NCBI GenBank assembly: GCA_000181795.3
Contig: CM012953.1
Coordinates: 6,148,874 to 6,212,873, forward strand
Length of the DNA: 64,000 bases
From: Trichinella spiralis
Lineage: Eukaryota; Nematoda; Enoplea; Trichinellida; Trichinellidae
Direction of reading: 5' to 3'
Shown here: piece after piece, positions 13,201 through 25,900 of the stretch
Numbering within the stretch: position 1 is the first letter of the stretch
Layout: the number at the start of each line of letters is the position of its first letter
Program-made: the position numbers and the translations under genes
The notes under the pieces: generated by a model
Seen by the model: the letters and a program-made list of their open reading frames with translations, nothing else
Told to the model about the DNA's origin: nothing
Databases searched by the model: none

Positions 13201-14476
13201 ATTTCACATTCCCCCTCTTTCCATGCCAACATCCAACGACGAATCAGCAAGTTGGCCGCCACTTTGCACCAATATCATCGACCAGATTAGCACAGAATTT
13301 CCTCCTCGCATTTACAACTTTCTGTTCTAAAAGCTTCATTGTTTCCACTGTTGTTGATCCACTTCAACATTTCTGATGTTAATAACATTGAATTATACGC
13401 CTCGGGCAGTGCAGTTTGTCCTAGTCGTTCACTCAACATTGTTTGGTAAGCAGAGAAAGTAAATTTCAGCTTTTCTCCTTTTTTCATGCTTTCTCGTCCA
13501 TCAATGAGTGTTGTTTAGTTGGATGCTTGAATTTAGTTTTTTTGAATGAGGCCGCATGCACACCTGCCTTTTCTGGTTAGCTTATTGTCGACCGGCCGGC
13601 AGCTGCGATGCTTTGTCTGGCCGCGCTTCAAACCTCTCTCATCTTAAGCTAGTGTGTTGCCAAGCTACTCTGACCTGGCTAGGTCGATGGCGAAATATCA
13701 CCACCAACTATAACTGGGTTCATTTATTGCCAGCTGAAGAAAGTTCAACTAGCCAAATTTAAATTCTATTTCATTTCACAACTACAACCATTCACCATGT
13801 ATACATACAAACTGACACACATACAGAGATATGTGAAAGCTTCATTGTAACGTTTCCATATCATCTTGGGACACAATTTCCTATATATTTATTTATATAA
13901 ATTTGTGCTCGTTTCTTAAAAAAGAAAGTTTTTGTAATTTGCATGAAGTGTGATGCAGTTGTTATGCTTAACATCTCACACTTCATCGCATATTTTATTA
14001 CCATTGTTAGGAGGGTTTTTTCCCTCGTCTTCATCATTTACTTTTCTCATTTTCATTTCATTTCTCCGTGTCACTCATACTCAGCCTCAGGCCAGGCAAA
14101 TATTGACTAGCTAATCGAATTCCTCTTGCTGACCAGCAAAAAAATTCGCGCTAAAATGAGAAACAAATCGTTCGTGCCGAGGGTCAGCAATCGTAAATAT
14201 CATTGGCCTTAGCACCTGGCAGTTGGTTTTGTTTAAACGGGTTGGGCGTTCTAGCTAATGACGCAACTTGTTGCTGGAATAAATAAATAAATATATCTAT
14301 ATGTATATTAAAATTCGGATATATATGCAAAATAATACTAATAGAAAATTTAAAAGAATAAAATGGCAATCCTTCGAAATCAGATTATTCTTGTACAGTT
14401 ATGCATATACATATATATATGTATTTCTTATTTTAATGTTGATTTATTTTACAGATTGATCTAGTATGTTGCCGAG
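13201..14476. other. Upstream region of the BMP-like gene
   Basis: Mixed-composition DNA between the GC-rich island and the first coding exon. A polypyrimidine-poor AT stretch ends in TTTTACAG at 14446-14453, a possible acceptor for a coding exon that starts a little before the ATG, so a 5' UTR exon further upstream is likely. No other feature was seen. Confidence 0.4.
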
Positions 14477-16716
14477 ATGCGCTTCGGTCATTGTACGCCA
14501 TTGTGGTTTGAGCCGCTGCCATTTTTGTTGCATTTGTTAATATTGCTGAACATTTTCTGTTGCAATTCAATTTCGCTTTCTGTAGCCGAGATGACGACGA
14601 CGGTGACCACTTTTGCTGGCAAAAAGTCACCTGAACTGTCGTCGTCGCCCAATGGTCAGCTTGACCAGACAGATTTGGAACGTCTGGAGAGGCATTTTTT
14701 GCGTGTTTTAAATTTGAAATCACGACCCAGGCCCACAGTTAAAGCAAAAGTGCCCGCTCGTTTGCAAGCATTGTACGAGCAGCTGACCAATGAACAAAAC
14801 TCGGCACAGTCGTTGCCGGTACCCCCATTTTGGAACAATGCCCGGACATTTCAACCGAAATGTAAGTCTTTTTTCTTTTCTAGAAAAACAAATTACCATA
14901 AAATTGTAAAGAATATCAGTTTACACTTTTTAGTTTCCATCATGCACAGATTATTGAATAATTTTCATAGTTATTCTCACCAATTATGATTCTTTGCTTT
15001 ATTGTCATGAATCAAAAATTGCTAGGGATAGAGAGAAATTATTTATGTGCAGTTACAAATGTGTTGTTTAAAGATAAAACATTTCAAAATTGGAGCGAAC
15101 TTTTTTAATGTTTTGTATTTCACGCTTTAAATGCAATTTCAAAGGTCAAATGTGAGAGATGTCTTTGAACTCTAAGATGCAAGAATTGCTTTTGAAATTG
15201 CTTGAATTTTGTCAGCTTTGATGGGATGTTTTTCACCAAACAAGCAAGCTGCTTATTGAACATATTCAAGATTATTTTTTCGAACTTGTGTGCGTGTGTG
15301 TGATTGTTGTTGTTATTTTTGTTATCTTCATTGTATTTATTGGTTTTTTTAAACATCTTTATGTTCGTGTTTATTTTATTTTCAAGTATAAAAGAAAGTC
15401 ATAAAGTAAAAATTTTATGACTAATTATAGAATCTTCGAGAATGGAACGGACCAATGATGCTCTGTTGTCATGCTTTGTAGTGCTATGCAGAAAAATATA
15501 AAACCAGAGATCCAGTTTAACATGCTTTTCATAAAGGTGACCTGTTGTAATTTAATGATGTGAAAAGTTGAATATCTTTTCAATTCCCATAGCATAGGCA
15601 CCTGAATCATTTGTAAATTTCTTGCACTGAATGGAACAAAAAAAGCAATTATCACAGTTTTTATTGAGTAATTGAACAGGGAAAAGATGAAATCTAAAGA
15701 AAAAAACTTTTTTTATAATTATATATGATTTTTAATGATATTTTTTCTGATCCGAATTCGTGTGTTTATTATTTTGTAATGTATTTTTTACTTTGTTTAA
15801 AAATTTTAAGTATTTGTGTAAATTTAAGAGGAAAATTTTTTTTGTAATCGTATAAAAAGTATTATTTTGCTGCAAGTTTTATTTAAGAAATTTAGTTCAT
15901 CTGTGTTAAATTTCATTCAAAATATGTTGAGCCATTTAGATCGAAAGAAGGTTTAAAATGAAATATTACACAGCAAAGGTTTTCTATTCCATTACGTTAT
16001 CCGCGCAGCAAATTCCGCTTTGCAGTTTTAATGGCTCAAGTTTTATATGTGATGAAATGATAATAGTAGTTGGGGATGTGAAATATGAAGCTGGCTTCAT
16101 TGCAAGCATCTTATTCTTGAATTTTGATCTTCAATACTTTTACTCGATTGCTTGCTTATATATTGATATTTTGTCACATACCTGCCACATTCTTTCACTG
16201 TTTCTGAATAACCAACTTTATAATTTTATCAGATAGTTATACGAAAGTTTTTTTTGTAAACCACCATTTCTATCTTTAATTGAAAATTTCTTCATAATTC
16301 AGTGCTTTATTCCATTTTGACATTTTAAATTGACAAAGTGAAAAATCTGTTGATTCTATATCATACTGAATTCCATACATGTATACAATAGATTATTTAT
16401 TGCATATTTTTTAAAACATATCAATACTGTTTTTTATTTTTCTTTTATGTTACAACCAATGTACGTGTGAACGGACGCTCAGTTCAGACAGTACAGATTT
16501 GTTTCATATTTAGCCTTTCTCAGCATAATGTATTTTGCTTTGGTTGCTAGAAAATTGCCATAAGCATGTTAATTATTTAATGGTTAAGGATGATGGCATT
16601 TTGAGGTGATCGTCATGTTGACAGCAACACGCCATAGCTGGAAATAATTTTTATAATGCGTCAAAAGAATTTTTTGTACTTGACAGAATCTCTCACACAA
16701 TGATACTTTCCATCTA

Positions 16717-16761
<45 letters not shown>

Positions 16762-17662
16762 TAAGCTTTTAATTAATGTAAAAATAAATGTAAAAAACAT
16801 TAACGAATCACGTTAACATTAATGTTTCAATGTGCGCCTTCTAATTTATACATTTAGATTCTATTTCTGTTATTCTGTATTATATAAAGCTGAACGATGA
16901 GATGAGAGGACATGCTTTTTTTTCATATAAGAATCTAGAATTATTTGTTTTTGATACTGCTCAGCCGTTCATTAAAAAATTGTTTCAATACAATTAATTC
17001 TACGCATTATTTATTATACATACTGCAAGGTAACGTATTGTAGTTGTATTTGTATGCTGTTTAAAAGTTGAAGTTTAAAATCTTATGTAAATTACTTTAT
17101 GAAAACAATTGAATGAAGGGATGAAAAAAGGAAACACAACTTGTTCTTATTGAACACTTTGTTTTCAAGTAATAAATTGCAGGCACTGCTGCTACAGAGA
17201 TTATTTAATTCAAGTACTATTATTCAAGTCATCAACATTTTTTGCATTGTGTTTAAGACAAAGTACATTTGAGCTTTTTTATTTTTAATTTACTGAATAG
17301 CTAAATTTGTGTGGTTCACGTGTGGCAGTCAGCAAGCAGTAGAGATGAAATTCACAAGCCCGCATTATCTATCTATATTTATAGCAAGTGAAATTGTAAA
17401 CCTTAGAAATTGAAACCTCGTATAGGTTTCACATTGCAGTTTTTTATTACATATATTTATATTATGAATTGTTTAAATTTTTGAAAGTTTCATATAATTT
17501 TATTAGAATATAAAATGACTTTTTATAAAATAAGACAAAAGAAGTTTCAGATAAAACTTTATAAAAATATTTTTGCAAAAAGTATTCGTTTTCATAGGAA
17601 TGTACGCATAAATGCGTCTGTGCAGATAATTATTTTTATTCATTACCGATGAGATAGATAGG

Positions 17663-17707
<45 letters not shown>

Positions 17708-18845
17708 GAAAATTGTTATATGATAAATTTTTTTAATAATAAATTTAATTTTAGCTGATGAATCATTGTCGGAATCGGATATGCTAAGATTCGATTTGCA
17801 TACGTTACCGCCAGACGAAGTGCTCGAAGGAGCAGAATTATCAGTATTTGTCGAATCTAGTCGTCATCGTACCAGAGCTGAGACGCCAGCGTTGTTGTCA
17901 AATGAAAAACGAGTATTGGATGAGAGGAATAGGAAGGTGAATAGGAAAGAAGAAAATCAGCTCAGTATGACCAGAGTGGTAGTAGTGGAGAATAAAAGCA
18001 ATAAAAAGCAAAAAGATATACTAATGATAAATCAAGACAATAGAGGAGGTGGTGTATCAGAGTTGGAATTTGAGTTGGATTTAGAAGAATCGCCTAAATC
18101 CGAAGAAGAAACGTCAAAACATAGACGACGACACTCTGCAAGATTGCGATTGGATGCTTATGAATTGGTGCGCAATCACAGTGTGTTGGTGGACACGGTG
18201 CTTGTGGACTGTGATGCAGGCGAACGTTGGGTCTCGTTCGACTTGAGCGCCACTGTCCGTCGGTGGCTCATGTCACCGTACAAATCTGGCACTGTGCAGT
18301 TGCGCACTTCCGGATCCAAGTCGGATTGTCATTTCATATTGTTACAGTCAGCGAAACTTTCATCCCGGTCACCGTTGCTGACCGTGATGACCTCGGATGC
18401 TGACTCACGGGCCAACAGCAATGGTCGAAGTAGATCGAAACGTCGGGCTGCAGTGCCGTCCAAACCGAAGGCGGAACGGCGACACGGGGGCGGTGGTCGT
18501 CGGCACAGGCACAAAACATACCGGCGCCGTCAGCTCTGTCAGCGGCACGAACTGTATGTGGATTTCGAGTCAGTCGGCTGGAACGATTGGATCGTCGCCC
18601 CGCCCGGCTACAAAGCCTACTACTGTCAGGGAGATTGTCCGTTTCCGTTGAACGATCACTTGAACGCTACCAATCATGCCATTGTGCAAACGTTGGTCCA
18701 TTCGGTCAATCCAGGGGCGGCGCCGAAATCTTGCTGTGTGCCGACCGAGCTCAGCCCGATCAGCATGCTTTACCTGGATGAGTATGATAAAGTTGTGCTC
18801 AAAACTTACCAGGACATGGTTGTCGAAAGTTGTGGATGTCGTTGA
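14477..18845 (+). CDS. BMP2/4/Dpp-like TGF-beta ligand
   Basis: Two exons, 14477-14861 and 17755-18845 (intron phase 1), encode a 491-residue preproprotein. The N-terminus has a hydrophobic signal segment (about residues 10-33). The prodomain includes [14 protein letters not shown], resembling BMP propeptides. A furin site RSKR ends near residue 358 and is followed by a very basic 31-residue linker. The mature domain starts at Cys390 and has seven cysteines in TGF-beta spacing, with [49 protein letters not shown] and the ending CGCR. These are close to vertebrate BMP2/4 and fly Dpp. The secreted dimer would bind type I/II receptor kinases and signal through Smads. The GC-rich mature-domain exon contrasts with the AT-rich intron. 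Whether it is the DBL-1 orthologue cannot be decided here. Confidence 0.95.
16720..16757. repeat. (TA)19 microsatellite
   Basis: An uninterrupted TA dinucleotide run inside the BMP-gene intron. Confidence 0.95.
17652..17707. repeat. GATA tetranucleotide microsatellite
   Basis: About thirteen units of AGAT with one variant (GGTAGAT) at the 5' end. It lies about 50 bp upstream of the acceptor at 17754, so length changes could affect branch-point spacing. Confidence 0.95.
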
Positions 18846-20268
18846 TCCAAATGAATAGAAACAAGCCAAGCACAAAACTTTTCTTTTTTGATCGCTACTT
18901 TCAAATTAAAGCTTATTTGTTATTTAGAATTGTCTTCACGCTATCATATTTGCAAAAATTATTATTACAACCAACTCAACTCAGTGTATGCTCATCTATC
19001 TGATCGGATAAATAACACCCAAAGACACCCACCTAGCGGTTGGTTATTGCTTGAGATTTGCAATTGTAAGACAAAAAGGAAAGAACAGGGGTAATAATTT
19101 TCCAATAATCCTCAGCAATGATTTCAAAAATCTTCACAATCAAATTAATAAAACTTGTAGCAAATTTGAAAAAATGTGCGCAAAATTTAGCTTCTCCACC
19201 ATTAAATTTATAGAATTCTGTAAAATTCGACAATTTATGTTTCAGTTGAAAATAATGAAAGCAAACTAATAATAAAAGTAGAAACTTCCACATCAAATGC
19301 ATAAGCATAGAAGAGAGAACTATATTAATGGAAAAATTAAAAATTTTCAGTACAAAATGGACAATGAATATGATATTTAAATTAATATGACAAATATTTT
19401 TAACAAATTTATTTTATCTTATAAAGAATTGAAATATGATTTAAGAAAGAAAAAAAGTAAAGCAAAACTTGAAAAAAAGATTAAAAAATAGTTTTTCAAG
19501 TGTTTTCAAATGATACGAGAAAGTGAGATCATTTTTCTTCAGTAAAACATACCGACCGATCGGCAAACAAGTAAAACAACACAGAGAACTTAAAAGCAGC
19601 TGAACGACTCATCATTTGATCGATGATCACAGCGGCGTTGGGAAATGTGAAACAATTTTCAAATTTCAATCAAACCATTAAATTGCTTCTCTTTTGGAAA
19701 TTTAAGGTTTATGAAGCAATTTCATCCGATAAATTGCCAACTTGCCCGTTTATTCTTCCCATTTTTAATTGTAATTTTCGATTTAAGTAAAATTCGACAA
19801 ACGTGATCACACAATCAACCTATAAATATTCCTGTCGGCAAACCCTTTGTGCTCATTTTCATTTTTTGTCGGCAAGCAGCATTTACCATCTATCAACCTA
19901 CCTATCAATTTATACAGTATACCATTTGTTCGAACTTCTTTTTTTCAAATGTGCTTTTGTTCAATTTAATAAATACAAATTTTTCTGAAAACATTTCAAC
20001 GTCTCCTAAAACCACTTTACGGTATCTCAATTTTTAAATCTCAACGAGCAAAAAATTCAATCAGAGTTTTATCTCTACTGAGACCTTACAGATCTGAATA
20101 GAAATTTAATATTTACACATGCGACACTTGCACACAGATCGCAAAATAAATTTCATGATGCATACATATAATAACGACTTTCATATTTGTACTTCTTGCG
20201 TATTCGGAGAAGAAACACCATAAAATAAAACTTTAGAATTACGAGTACAGCAATAAGGGTAAACGAAA
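18846..20268. other. Intergenic region
   Basis: Between the BMP-like stop and the convergent SNRNP27 stop. AT-rich, with short chance ORFs on both strands. No gene, RNA or repeat was supported. Confidence 0.6.
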
Positions 20269-21345
20269 TCACGTCACTGGATCCAGTGGTCGATTAAAAC
20301 CTCCACGACGATTCATGTACTGTCGATATTTGCGTTTTTTGTGAATATGAGCATCTCCAGCACAATTGTTTTCTACCTTTTTTCCCTAAAATGAAAGCAC
20401 TGTCTATATACCAGAACAATAGTTAAAAAACTTAGTTCAGCACACTTTTGTAGTATCAAAGCTAGAGAATCCGAGAATTTCCTTCATAGCTGCTTGATCA
20501 TCACTCCCCAATTCTAAATTTGTGCTATCATCTAAAACACAACAGTAAAATACAGCTGTAAAAGTATTACTTCAAGTGGCATTTACTTTTTTTTCTTTCT
20601 TTTTCTCGATGATCCCGGCGATCTCGTTTTTCATGTCGTTCGGAAGACCTGCAAATTTAAATTCTTGATTTCAGCAATTAAGAAACTGAAAACTGAAACC
20701 AGTTACAATTATCATACAGAATAGTATGTTAATTTTAGGCTAAATTAACTTTAAAACAAAAAAATCAATACTACATTTAATAAACAACAATGAAAAATAA
20801 ATACTTTATTTTTTTGTATGTTACAGTATTCAAAAATCTAGCTTAAAAAACACAAGACTAAAAAATATCCGTATAAACGTCTGTTTAAAAAATATATGAA
20901 TTTAAAATTATACATGAAGTAAAAATGCTCTTTTACCTTGTTCGGTGTCGTCTTTTCCGGTCGTGACGAGATCGAGATCTAAATTAAAACTTTTATTTAA
21001 TCAAAAAATATTTAATACTTTATAAATAATTATTCACATACTGTTAAGCAATACAATACTTTACTATTAAGCTTCTATTCAAATAGTATTTAATTATTAA
21101 AAATAAAAATTTACAGATGCTACTTCTGCCTGCTCGTTGTACTTTACTGTAAATGCTCAATTCAATCATTTGCAACATAAAACAGTAAAAAAAATCCCTC
21201 TATTACCGTTCTCTTGGACTTCTCGATCTTCTTCGATGATAAGCACGAGATCGTCTACCATCTCAAATAACAAATTTAACTTAAAAATTGACAAATAAAA
21301 CTGCTTAAACAAATTACCTCTATCCCGTGAACGACTACGGGCCAT
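20269..21345 (-). CDS. snrp-27: U4/U6.U5 tri-snRNP 27 kDa protein (SNRNP27)
   Basis: Six minus-strand exons: 21345-21318, 21261-21207, 20978-20937, 20648-20587, 20531-20446 and 20385-20269, giving 129 residues. The N-terminal half is an arginine-serine domain ([10 protein letters not shown], then [10 protein letters not shown] and [13 protein letters not shown]). The C-terminal half holds the family signature: [17 protein letters not shown] followed by [20 protein letters not shown] before the stop. The protein is a component of the spliceosomal tri-snRNP; family work links it to start-of-activation and 5' splice-site choice. The RS region is carried by very short exons (28, 55, 42 and 62 nt). 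The acceptor of exon 2 was set at TTTGAG because only that frame continues the RS repeats. Length is a little below the human protein (155). Confidence 0.92.
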
Positions 21346-22381
21346 CACAATTCAAAACAGCTCGTAAAAATCACTAGAAATAATTAATAAAATTGCTAAA
21401 TGAACACAAATAAAGCTGTTTTTTAATTAAACAGTAAGTGAAAAAAGAAATCAACACTACTTAGGTGCATAACTATTTTCAGAATTTGTGGACGTGAAGA
21501 AAATTTAGCGTTAAAATGCCTGAATATAAAAAACATTAAGTAACAGATTACATAGAAATTGTTATATGGCAAAAACTAAATATAAAATCTTAAAATATAA
21601 AGAAGATACAGATACAAACCCAGGTTAACAACTTATTTAATGCAAAAATGCTGTATTCAAAAATAAAAATAAGCATTCTCATTTCATTTTAATATACATT
21701 TATTTTGAAAGCCACATAAAAATGTAGAACTTTCGTAAACAATACGGAAAATGATGAATATCATTAAAATATAGGTGTTAAAGAATTATTGAAATTAAAA
21801 ATATAATAAAGAAACATATCTGCTTTTATAATTTATTCATGCGCCAATAAGTAAAGGAAAAGAGAAAAAGGACAAATAAAAGATGAAATGCCAAGCAGAA
21901 ATCACAGCAAAAAAATATTTGAAAAATTTTCTTATTAAATACAAATAAATAATTAATAAAATTAAGTTTTGAGACTATAAAAAAATCATAAATTTTCTAC
22001 AGTCTTACTGTGGCAGTGCACTCGCTACACGTCTCAAATGTTCAAAATATGAAATACCGTATAATCGCGAATTACAATAATGCAAGTTAGAATGAATAAT
22101 GTATTGTCAACATTGTCAGCTAAAAGATTATTTAACTCTTATTTTAAATGTTCTATTTTAGGATGACAAATAAATTTAATTTTTTGTATTTATTTTACAA
22201 TTTTATCATCCAAATTATAAATTGTTCTTTTATCTTATTTTTACTTAATCATACTGTCACATGAGTTTCAATAAAATTTTATTTTGTTGCAGTGTAAGTT
22301 TCCAATAATCTTTCTGCATTAATAATTAAATTTTAAACAATGAGTAAATTTAATAAATTGAGAAAGAATAATTTCATTTAG
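21346..22381. other. Intergenic region upstream of SNRNP27
   Basis: AT-rich DNA. An ATG near 22093 opens about 20 codons with a basic, amphipathic composition, but no clear donor links it to anything. It is noted only as a possible first exon for the small candidate at 22382-22588. Confidence 0.5.
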
Positions 22382-22588
22382 CATTTCCTATTTTTGTTTG
22401 GCAGTTTAGTCGCCATTGGAGGAGCGTTTAAGGTAAAATATTGTGAGCAGTATTCGTTTATAATCCTTAATCATTTATTTCATTGCTGAAAATAAAAGTC
22501 TAGTAATTTATTTATATTGCTTAGAATTTTCATATTGAAATTTTTATTTATTGATTTAAAGGCTTATCAGAAACGAATTTATTTCTGA
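22382..22588 (+). CDS. Candidate 3' part of a small membrane protein (unassigned)
   Basis: Two possible exons, 22382-22432 and 22562-22588, are bounded by good signals (TTCATTTAG acceptor, AAG/GTAAAA donor, GATTTAAAG acceptor) and join in phase 0. They encode HFLFLFGSLVAIGGAFK followed by AYQKRIYF and a stop: one hydrophobic helix with a short basic tail, typical of small single-pass proteins. No upstream exon with a start codon could be fixed, so the model is incomplete. I do not recognise the family. It may be a chance pairing. Confidence 0.3.
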
Positions 22589-22946
22589 TTTTTGTTTCAT
22601 TCATGATGCGCAATTTTAATTCGTATTGTTTATTTTGTGATTGAGAAATGAAAATGGCAGTTTATTTTATGCTGTCGATATGTAGAAAGGTTGATTTTTC
22701 CTTTTCGTAATAAATAATAATATAGCATAACTTATGTTGCAAATAATTTTGAAATGTATGTGTATATCGATTTTACCTGTTTTATTAAATTAGTGAAAAT
22801 TGTTCAATCTATGGTTGTTTTATTTTAATAAAGTTTTTCAATTCAAATAGTTTGTATAATGATAGAATGAAAATAATATATGCTGTAGGGACAAGTGAAA
22901 TCATCTTGTAGTAATGGTTTTCCAGTTGATTAGATTTTAATCGGGT

Positions 22947-25900
22947 ATGCTTGGTTCACGTATTATTAACTGGAACAACGTTGTAAGTTTTGTAATGAAT
23001 TTGTCACGTTATCCAGTTCAGCCTTTTTTATGATTGTTTAGCTGAATGTTGGGCCGTTTGCCATCAAAAAAGTTTTCTGCCATCACTCCGCAGTTAGCAA
23101 AGGAAACAGGTATTGTTATTTTAAATTCAAAATTGAAAAATTTTATTGAAAATGTTTCATTTTATCCTTTATTAGGAAGTTATGGAAAACGTTGGTACTT
23201 ATAGCTTCGGGAACAACTGTCGGATCGGCTTCTTTTATTGGCTACGCTTTGTATGATGCATCGCTACGGGAAAAGTTGGAAAAATTGCATCCTCAAGTTT
23301 CTGGAACTTTTGCCTTCATCGAAAACATGTTACCATCTAGCATTAGAACTATGTATGTGTGAAAAATTGTTGTGTTTTCACTTTTATTTTGTTATCAGGT
23401 TTCTAGGGATTTGAAAAGTTTAAAAAATATTTCATTGAAAGAACCATCGAAACCGAAAGATATGCCAATAGAAGAAGTAAGCGAATCATAGATGTGTTGC
23501 ATTTTTTTTCATAAAACCAATGTTGTGAACTATTTAAGAAAAAAAATTTTTTTGAAGTAATTGAAAATAACCGTGATAAACTTTACACAGTTCATTTTTG
23601 TTCTCAGTTTCACATTTTTATTTATATGTATTTGTCATTTATAATTTTAGAAAGTTGAAAGTCAACCTTTACAAAAGAAAGTTCTTGTAAAAGCATCCAA
23701 TTCGGAAAAAGATAATGTCAGCCAAAGTATTTTTTGGTGCTTTTGTATTGTTTACAGTTTTATTGAAAATTTTTATTAATATTTTGTAGCTTTGGAGAAA
23801 AAAATATTGGCAGAAGTTGAACATCTAGAAGCTGCTGTCCGCGATGCAATTCTAGCCAAAAAGGAGGTGGTAGCGGCAGCTGAGCATCGGAGTGCAGTGT
23901 TGAAAGCAACTATGGAAGATCAAAAAGTAAATAAATTTGAATCTAAAACCAAGTATTCATCTATTTTTATCGCTTTGTTTGTTCAGCTGTACGTACTAAA
24001 TATTCAATAAATATTCTATCCCTTGAAGCAGATGCTTTTAATCATACTGTGATATGACATTTATCAGCTCCAGTTAGTATTGCAATTGTTATTTATTGTG
24101 CTGTTATGAATATGCAATATTTGTTATATTTATATATTACAATGTTGATTTTTTAGGAATTTTCCAATTCTTTGTTGCCATCATTTTCAAGATTAGAAAA
24201 CGCCTCACAGAAAGATCGTGATAAAGATGCTCGTGCTCGTGAAAGTATTAACAATGTCAGAAGGTTGCTCAGGGATTCCAAAGCTTCTGTCGATGATGCA
24301 GTTTTGTCGAAAAATAAGCAACGCTTGTCCGATTTAACTTCTGAATTAGATACTTTGCAAATGGAGGTAAATTTTAATGTGAAAATATTGATGAATTTAT
24401 AATTCAAGAGCGTAAAAGCGTACATGTACAGGTCGACAAAGTGGTGACAGAAAGTAAAATTCTTTCTGAATATAGACGAATAGTACGTGAAGGAAGAGCT
24501 CGTTTTCAAGATAATTTAAAAATGACTTTTCCAAATATACATTTCGGTAGAGGTATAAGAAATTAGCATAATTGAATTATCAGTTTATTATTATTATTTA
24601 TCTGATCAGATGGCAATTTGAATGAAAATGAACTGACTGCTCTGTTGGCATGTGCATTTGTGCGTTTGGATCACTTGGAAGCGGAATTGCACAAAGCTAC
24701 TCAAATTGAAAAAGAACGCATTGAACTTGCTTTGGAAAGACAGGGTGAAGAATTATCCCAATTATTTGACGATGAACTTCAACGTATGAGGAATGATTTG
24801 AATGAATTAAAAGATGCTGAGATAAAACAGAAAGTAAGTATAATAAGAATTGTAGATGGTGAATTTTGGAAATATTTCAACTTTTTGATGTTGACGTTCA
24901 ATATTTAATATTTCGATCAAGTGTTTAATGTAAAACGTGAACTTCTATTGGAAATTGGCTAGAATAAGAAGTGTTCGTGGAATATGGTTTAGGTAGCTCA
25001 ACAAAAGCGGCATTATGAATCAGAGTTGAGTAAACAGTTGAAATTGCAAATGACTGTCCAAGATGAATTGTCGACGAAAAAGTTGGACACTCTGCGGAAA
25101 ACTCTACAGGAAAAGCATGAAACTGAGCTTGCACAGAAATTGGAAGAACAGAGTTTTCAATTCCAGCAACGCATTGCCGATTCCTTAGCAGAAATACAAG
25201 CAATTCAGCATGCACTGGAAGGCATTTGTTTTGTTTGTTTGTTTTAATTATTTATTTAAAATAATTATTGATTTTCACTTCCAGAAAGAGCCGATTTAGA
25301 CGCTGAAAATCGCAAAGCCAAAGCTTTGTGGGCCGCTTGTCAACAGATCAAAACTGACGTCGAGCAAGGAAAGCCTGGCTCAAGCATGGAACTCAGACGA
25401 AAACCGTTGTTGCATCAAGTGAGATAGTATTATTTTTATTGTTCTTTTTTTGTATAATCTATCCAAATTTGCTTTATATTTCGCTTAGATTAATATTCTG
25501 AAAGAAAAATTTCATCACGATCCATTTGTGATGCTGATGTTGCAATCTCTTCCTGACGTTTCTGTACACAGCGGTGTGTATACAGAAGGAGATTTGATAC
25601 ATCGTTTCAAAAAAGTAGCTGACCGAAAAAAATGCATACATTCAGCATTTATTGTTGTTAACATTTTCCAGGTAGCCAGACTTTGTCGTAGGTCGGCTCT
25701 GATGACCGATTCGGATGGAAATCTTTTTCATCGCATTATTTCTTATATTCAGTCGATTTTTATTTTTGACACCGAAGAAATAGTCAGTCCAGAGGATACA
25801 GTCGATTTGAGCAAATTGAACGTGTTCAAGGTGGTATCACAAGTGAAGTATTGCTTAAATCGACACGATTTAGCAACTGCAGTAAAGTAAGCTTTCTTAA

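Larger units (their letters stand above)
14862..17754 (+). other. Large intron of the BMP-like gene
   Basis: The 2893-nt intron starts GTAAGT and ends TTTTAG. It contains a (TA)n microsatellite at 16720-16757 and a GATA-type repeat at 17652-17707, just before the acceptor. No nested gene was recognised. Confidence 0.75.

Noticed and set aside
12840-13207. Arg/Pro-rich minus-strand ORFs in the GC-rich island
   Set aside because: Overlapping ORFs on both strands are expected in GC-rich DNA. None has splice context or a domain.
13287-13487. 66-codon minus-strand ORF with balanced composition
   Set aside because: No start context, no partner exons and no recognised motif. Treated as chance.
18329-18875. 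Several ORFs in other frames over the BMP mature domain
   Set aside because: Shadows of the GC-rich coding exon.
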